Source: Maridesulfovibrio ferrireducens (lineage in GTDB: Bacteria > Desulfobacterota > Desulfovibrionia > Desulfovibrionales > Desulfovibrionaceae). From it: a DNA stretch of 64,000 bases. The stretch spans positions 62,001 to 126,000 of the forward strand of contig NZ_FNGA01000004.1 of NCBI RefSeq assembly GCF_900101105.1, given 5' to 3'. The notes below the pieces were generated by a model. The model was not told the DNA's origin, ran no database searches, and saw only the letters and a list, made by a program, of their open reading frames with translations. Position 1 is the stretch's first letter. Every line of letters starts with the position of its first letter. The translations under genes were made by a program, and so were the position numbers. This document shows, piece after piece, positions 61,932 to 64,000 of the stretch.

Positions 61932-63106
61932 AAAGAGGATATTATGGGGATTTCGGCGGACAGTTTGTGCCTGAATTGCTTATGCCTCCACTTTTGGAGC
62001 TTGAAGAGGCAATGGGAAGAATTTTAAAATCGGCGGAATTTCAGCAGGAATTTACACGTTTACTTAAAGATTTTGTGGGCCGTCCTACAGCGCTTACTCA
62101 TTGTGCAAACCTTTCACGCGAGCTCGGTTTCAACCTCTGGCTGAAACGTGAAGACTTAGCTCATACCGGTGCTCATAAAGTTAACAACACCGTCGGTCAG
62201 GCCTTGTTGACCAAGATGATGGGTAAACCCAGACTTCTGGCGGAAACCGGAGCAGGTCAACATGGGGTTGCAACTGCAACAGCCGCTGCTCTTCTTGATC
62301 TTGAATGTGAAATTTATATGGGCGCTGTCGACGTAAAACGTCAGTCTCATAACGTTCGCCGCATGGAACTTCTCGGCGCAAAGTGCATTCCTGTCGAATC
62401 CGGTACGCAGACTTTGAAAGATGCGATAAATGCCGCGCTTCGTCAGTGGATCGCTAATCAGCGCACTACTCATTACTGCTTCGGAACAGCAGCCGGACCG
62501 CATCCGTTCCCTCTTCTTGTAAGAGAATTTCAGTCCGTAATCGGTCGTGAAGCAAAGCAGCAGTTTAAAGAACGTACAGGTGAGATGCCTTATATGGTTG
62601 TTGCCTGTGTGGGCGGCGGTTCCAATGCAATCGGTATGTTCCACGAATTTGTTAATGAAAAAACAGTGAAGATTGTAGGCGTAGAAGCTGCCGGAACAGG
62701 CAAACCAGGATGCACTAATTCCGCACCTATTAATCTGGGTACTCCCGGAGTGCTTCACGGAATGAATACTTTGTTATTACAGACAGATGAAGGGCAGATA
62801 CTTCCATCACATTCCATCGCCGCCGGACTTGATTATCCCGGTGTCGGGCCGGAACATGTCCATCTTCACGATTGCGGCAGAGCGCAGTACGGCATGGTGA
62901 ATGACAGTCAGGCTATCAATGCTTTCCATGTACTTTGCCGTAAGGAAGGAATTCTTCCCGCGCTTGAAAGTTCTCATGCTGTAGCGTGGGTGCTCGAAAA
63001 CAAGGATTCGATTCCTAAAGATGCAAACGTAATTGTGAATCTATCCGGTCGCGGAGATAAAGATATGGGTATTTTGGAAGATTACCTCAAGCAGCACGGA
63101 AAATAG
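61928..63106 (+). CDS. trpB: Tryptophan synthase beta subunit
   Basis: 392 aa. It condenses indole and serine with PLP. The Schiff-base Lys84 is in HTGAHKVNN; AETGAGQHGVA, GGGSNAIG (phosphate loop) and the SGRGDKD end are typical of TrpB1. Its partner trpA follows at 13 bp. Confidence 0.97.
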   Translation: MKRGYYGDFGGQFVPELLMPPLLELEEAMGRILKSAEFQQEFTRLLKDFVGRPTALTHCANLSRELGFNLWLKREDLAHTGAHKVNNTVGQALLTKMMGKPRLLAETGAGQHGVATATAAALLDLECEIYMGAVDVKRQSHNVRRMELLGAKCIPVESGTQTLKDAINAALRQWIANQRTTHYCFGTAAGPHPFPLLVREFQSVIGREAKQQFKERTGEMPYMVVACVGGGSNAIGMFHEFVNEKTVKIVGVEAAGTGKPGCTNSAPINLGTPGVLHGMNTLLLQTDEGQILPSHSIAAGLDYPGVGPEHVHLHDCGRAQYGMVNDSQAINAFHVLCRKEGILPALESSHAVAWVLENKDSIPKDANVIVNLSGRGDKDMGILEDYLKQHGK

Positions 63107-63119
63107 TGGAGCAGATAAA

Positions 63120-63890
63120 ATGAGTATTACAACACTTGCTGATAAAATAAACGAAGCCAATGCAGAAGGGCGCACAGCTCTGATTCCTTTTCTTCCCGGT
63201 GGATATCCGAACAAAGATATATTCTGGAAAGAAATTCTCGAACTTGATGCAAACGGCGCAGACATAATCGAAATAGGAATGCCTTTTTCCGATCCTGTTG
63301 CGGACGGTCCCGTCGTCGAAGCCGCATCTCTCAAGTGCCTTGATGCCGGAGTAAATCTGAAATGGATTATTGAGGAGCTCGCAAAAGTTCGGTCGCAGAT
63401 CAGCGCAGGAATCGTGCTGATGGGATATTATAATCCCGTATTGCAATACGGGCTTGAGAAGTTTGCAAAGGATGCCAATGCTGCGGGAGTAAATGGTTTA
63501 ATTATTGCCGATTTACCGTATGAGGAAGGTGTTGAATTCCGTGATTTACTGGCGGAAAACGAAGTAGTCCTTGTACCGCTGGTAGGACTGAACACAACAC
63601 CTGAACGTATGAAACTTTACGCTGATGGTGGAAACGGGTTCTGCTATTTTGTTTCTGTATTAGGAACAACAGGCGATCGCGATTCACTGCCTGATGAAAT
63701 TAAGGTCGGTCTCAAAAACGCGAAGGAAATATTTGATATTCCCGTAGCTCTGGGTTTTGGGTTGAAACACCCGTCACAGCTGATACCGCTTGAAGGATTG
63801 GTCGACGCGGCCGTTTTCGGGTCAGCTCTCATCCGTCATATCGATGATGGTAAAAGTAGCGCTGAATTTATGAAGGTCTGGAAGAAATAA
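63120..63890 (+). CDS. trpA: Tryptophan synthase alpha subunit
   Basis: 256 aa, TIM barrel. It releases indole from indole-3-glycerol phosphate. FLPGGYPNKD, the catalytic Glu in IEIGMPFSDPVADGPVV with the second acid Asp, and GFGLKHPSQL (phosphate site) are seen. Last gene of the trp operon. Confidence 0.96.
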   Translation: MSITTLADKINEANAEGRTALIPFLPGGYPNKDIFWKEILELDANGADIIEIGMPFSDPVADGPVVEAASLKCLDAGVNLKWIIEELAKVRSQISAGIVLMGYYNPVLQYGLEKFAKDANAAGVNGLIIADLPYEEGVEFRDLLAENEVVLVPLVGLNTTPERMKLYADGGNGFCYFVSVLGTTGDRDSLPDEIKVGLKNAKEIFDIPVALGFGLKHPSQLIPLEGLVDAAVFGSALIRHIDDGKSSAEFMKVWKK

Positions 63891-63925
63891 TATTAGAGAT
63901 AGGCGTTGATGATCAGCCTTTGGTT

Positions 63926-63971
63926 ACCAGAGGGGGAACTTTTTTATGAAAGTTTTCTCTCTGGTTTTTTT
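63926..63971 (+). terminator. Terminator of the trp operon
   Basis: ACCAGAG...GAACTTT / AAAGTT...CTCTGGT, an imperfect hairpin with an internal loop, followed by TTTTTT. It is 35 bp beyond trpA. The last 30 bases of the window hold nothing recognisable. Confidence 0.75.
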
Positions 63972-64000
63972 GTCGAAACTTCCCAACTACATCCCTTATG

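Noticed and set aside
62156-62758. 200-codon minus-strand frame in trpB
   Set aside because: Antisense shadow of trpB; composition is mirror-image of conserved codons.

Overview
The window looks like chromosomal DNA of a Desulfovibrionales bacterium, probably a marine, moderate-GC Desulfovibrio/Maridesulfovibrio-type species. This is inferred from gene content and order. The pointers are an archaeal-type start to aromatic biosynthesis placed ahead of pheA-aroA-tyrA-trp, an ArsR-methyltransferase regulator (SahR type) beside ahcY, a 'GAK' kinase/ATP-grasp cluster, DUF2325 and FemAB-like proteins, and large hybrid sensor kinases. I see no rRNA, CRISPR array, insertion sequence or prophage.

Layout. 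1-14.8 kb: a truncated EEP-family gene; a binding protein plus hybrid histidine kinase pair; an IscU-like scaffold divergent from a LysR regulator; a FemAB-like transferase; a YqiA-like esterase; a CofD-like protein; endonuclease IV; an apparently Fur-controlled DUF2325 gene; a second hybrid kinase. 14.8-22 kb, minus strand: a ferredoxin-nitroreductase, the five-gene GAK-type operon (XXXCH protein, PHP-like protein, PhoU-phosphotransferase fusion, ATP-grasp, HprK-like kinase) and a degenerate HD protein. 22.4-34.3 kb: a four-gene plus-strand operon with a vWA membrane protein, a tubulin/FtsZ-like GTPase, a two-TM protein and a giant membrane protein joining a helicase-like region, a zinc ribbon and a HExxH metallopeptidase-like domain. 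It is the best candidate for an undescribed system. 34.3-37.7 kb: a LysR gene with a divergent target, five tRNA genes (3 Glu, 2 Gln) and two small conserved genes. 37.7-42.5 kb: sahR-ahcY, a DEAD-box helicase and an RRM protein. 42.6-50 kb: a secreted protein, an aromatic amino-acid permease, aspA, rarD, a DUF481 protein and an EAL protein. 50-51.9 kb: amt-glnK behind a sigma-54 type promoter. 52-63.9 kb: the aromatic amino-acid supercluster.

The aromatic region carries two apparent transcription attenuators. The first precedes the aro genes: a short reading frame containing Tyr-Phe-Tyr-Tyr-Phe-Tyr-Phe-Trp overlaps a long alternative hairpin that would exclude a strong terminator. The second lies between tyrA and trpE: the TyrA C-terminus itself contains Trp-Trp-Trp, followed directly by a short antiterminator and a terminator, so the end of tyrA seems to serve as the trp leader peptide. 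Together they would make chorismate, Phe and Tyr synthesis respond to all three aromatic amino acids, and the trp genes to Trp.

Limits: everything here was read by eye. Family assignments rest on motifs and remembered family features, not on searches, and RNA structures were paired by hand without energy calculations.
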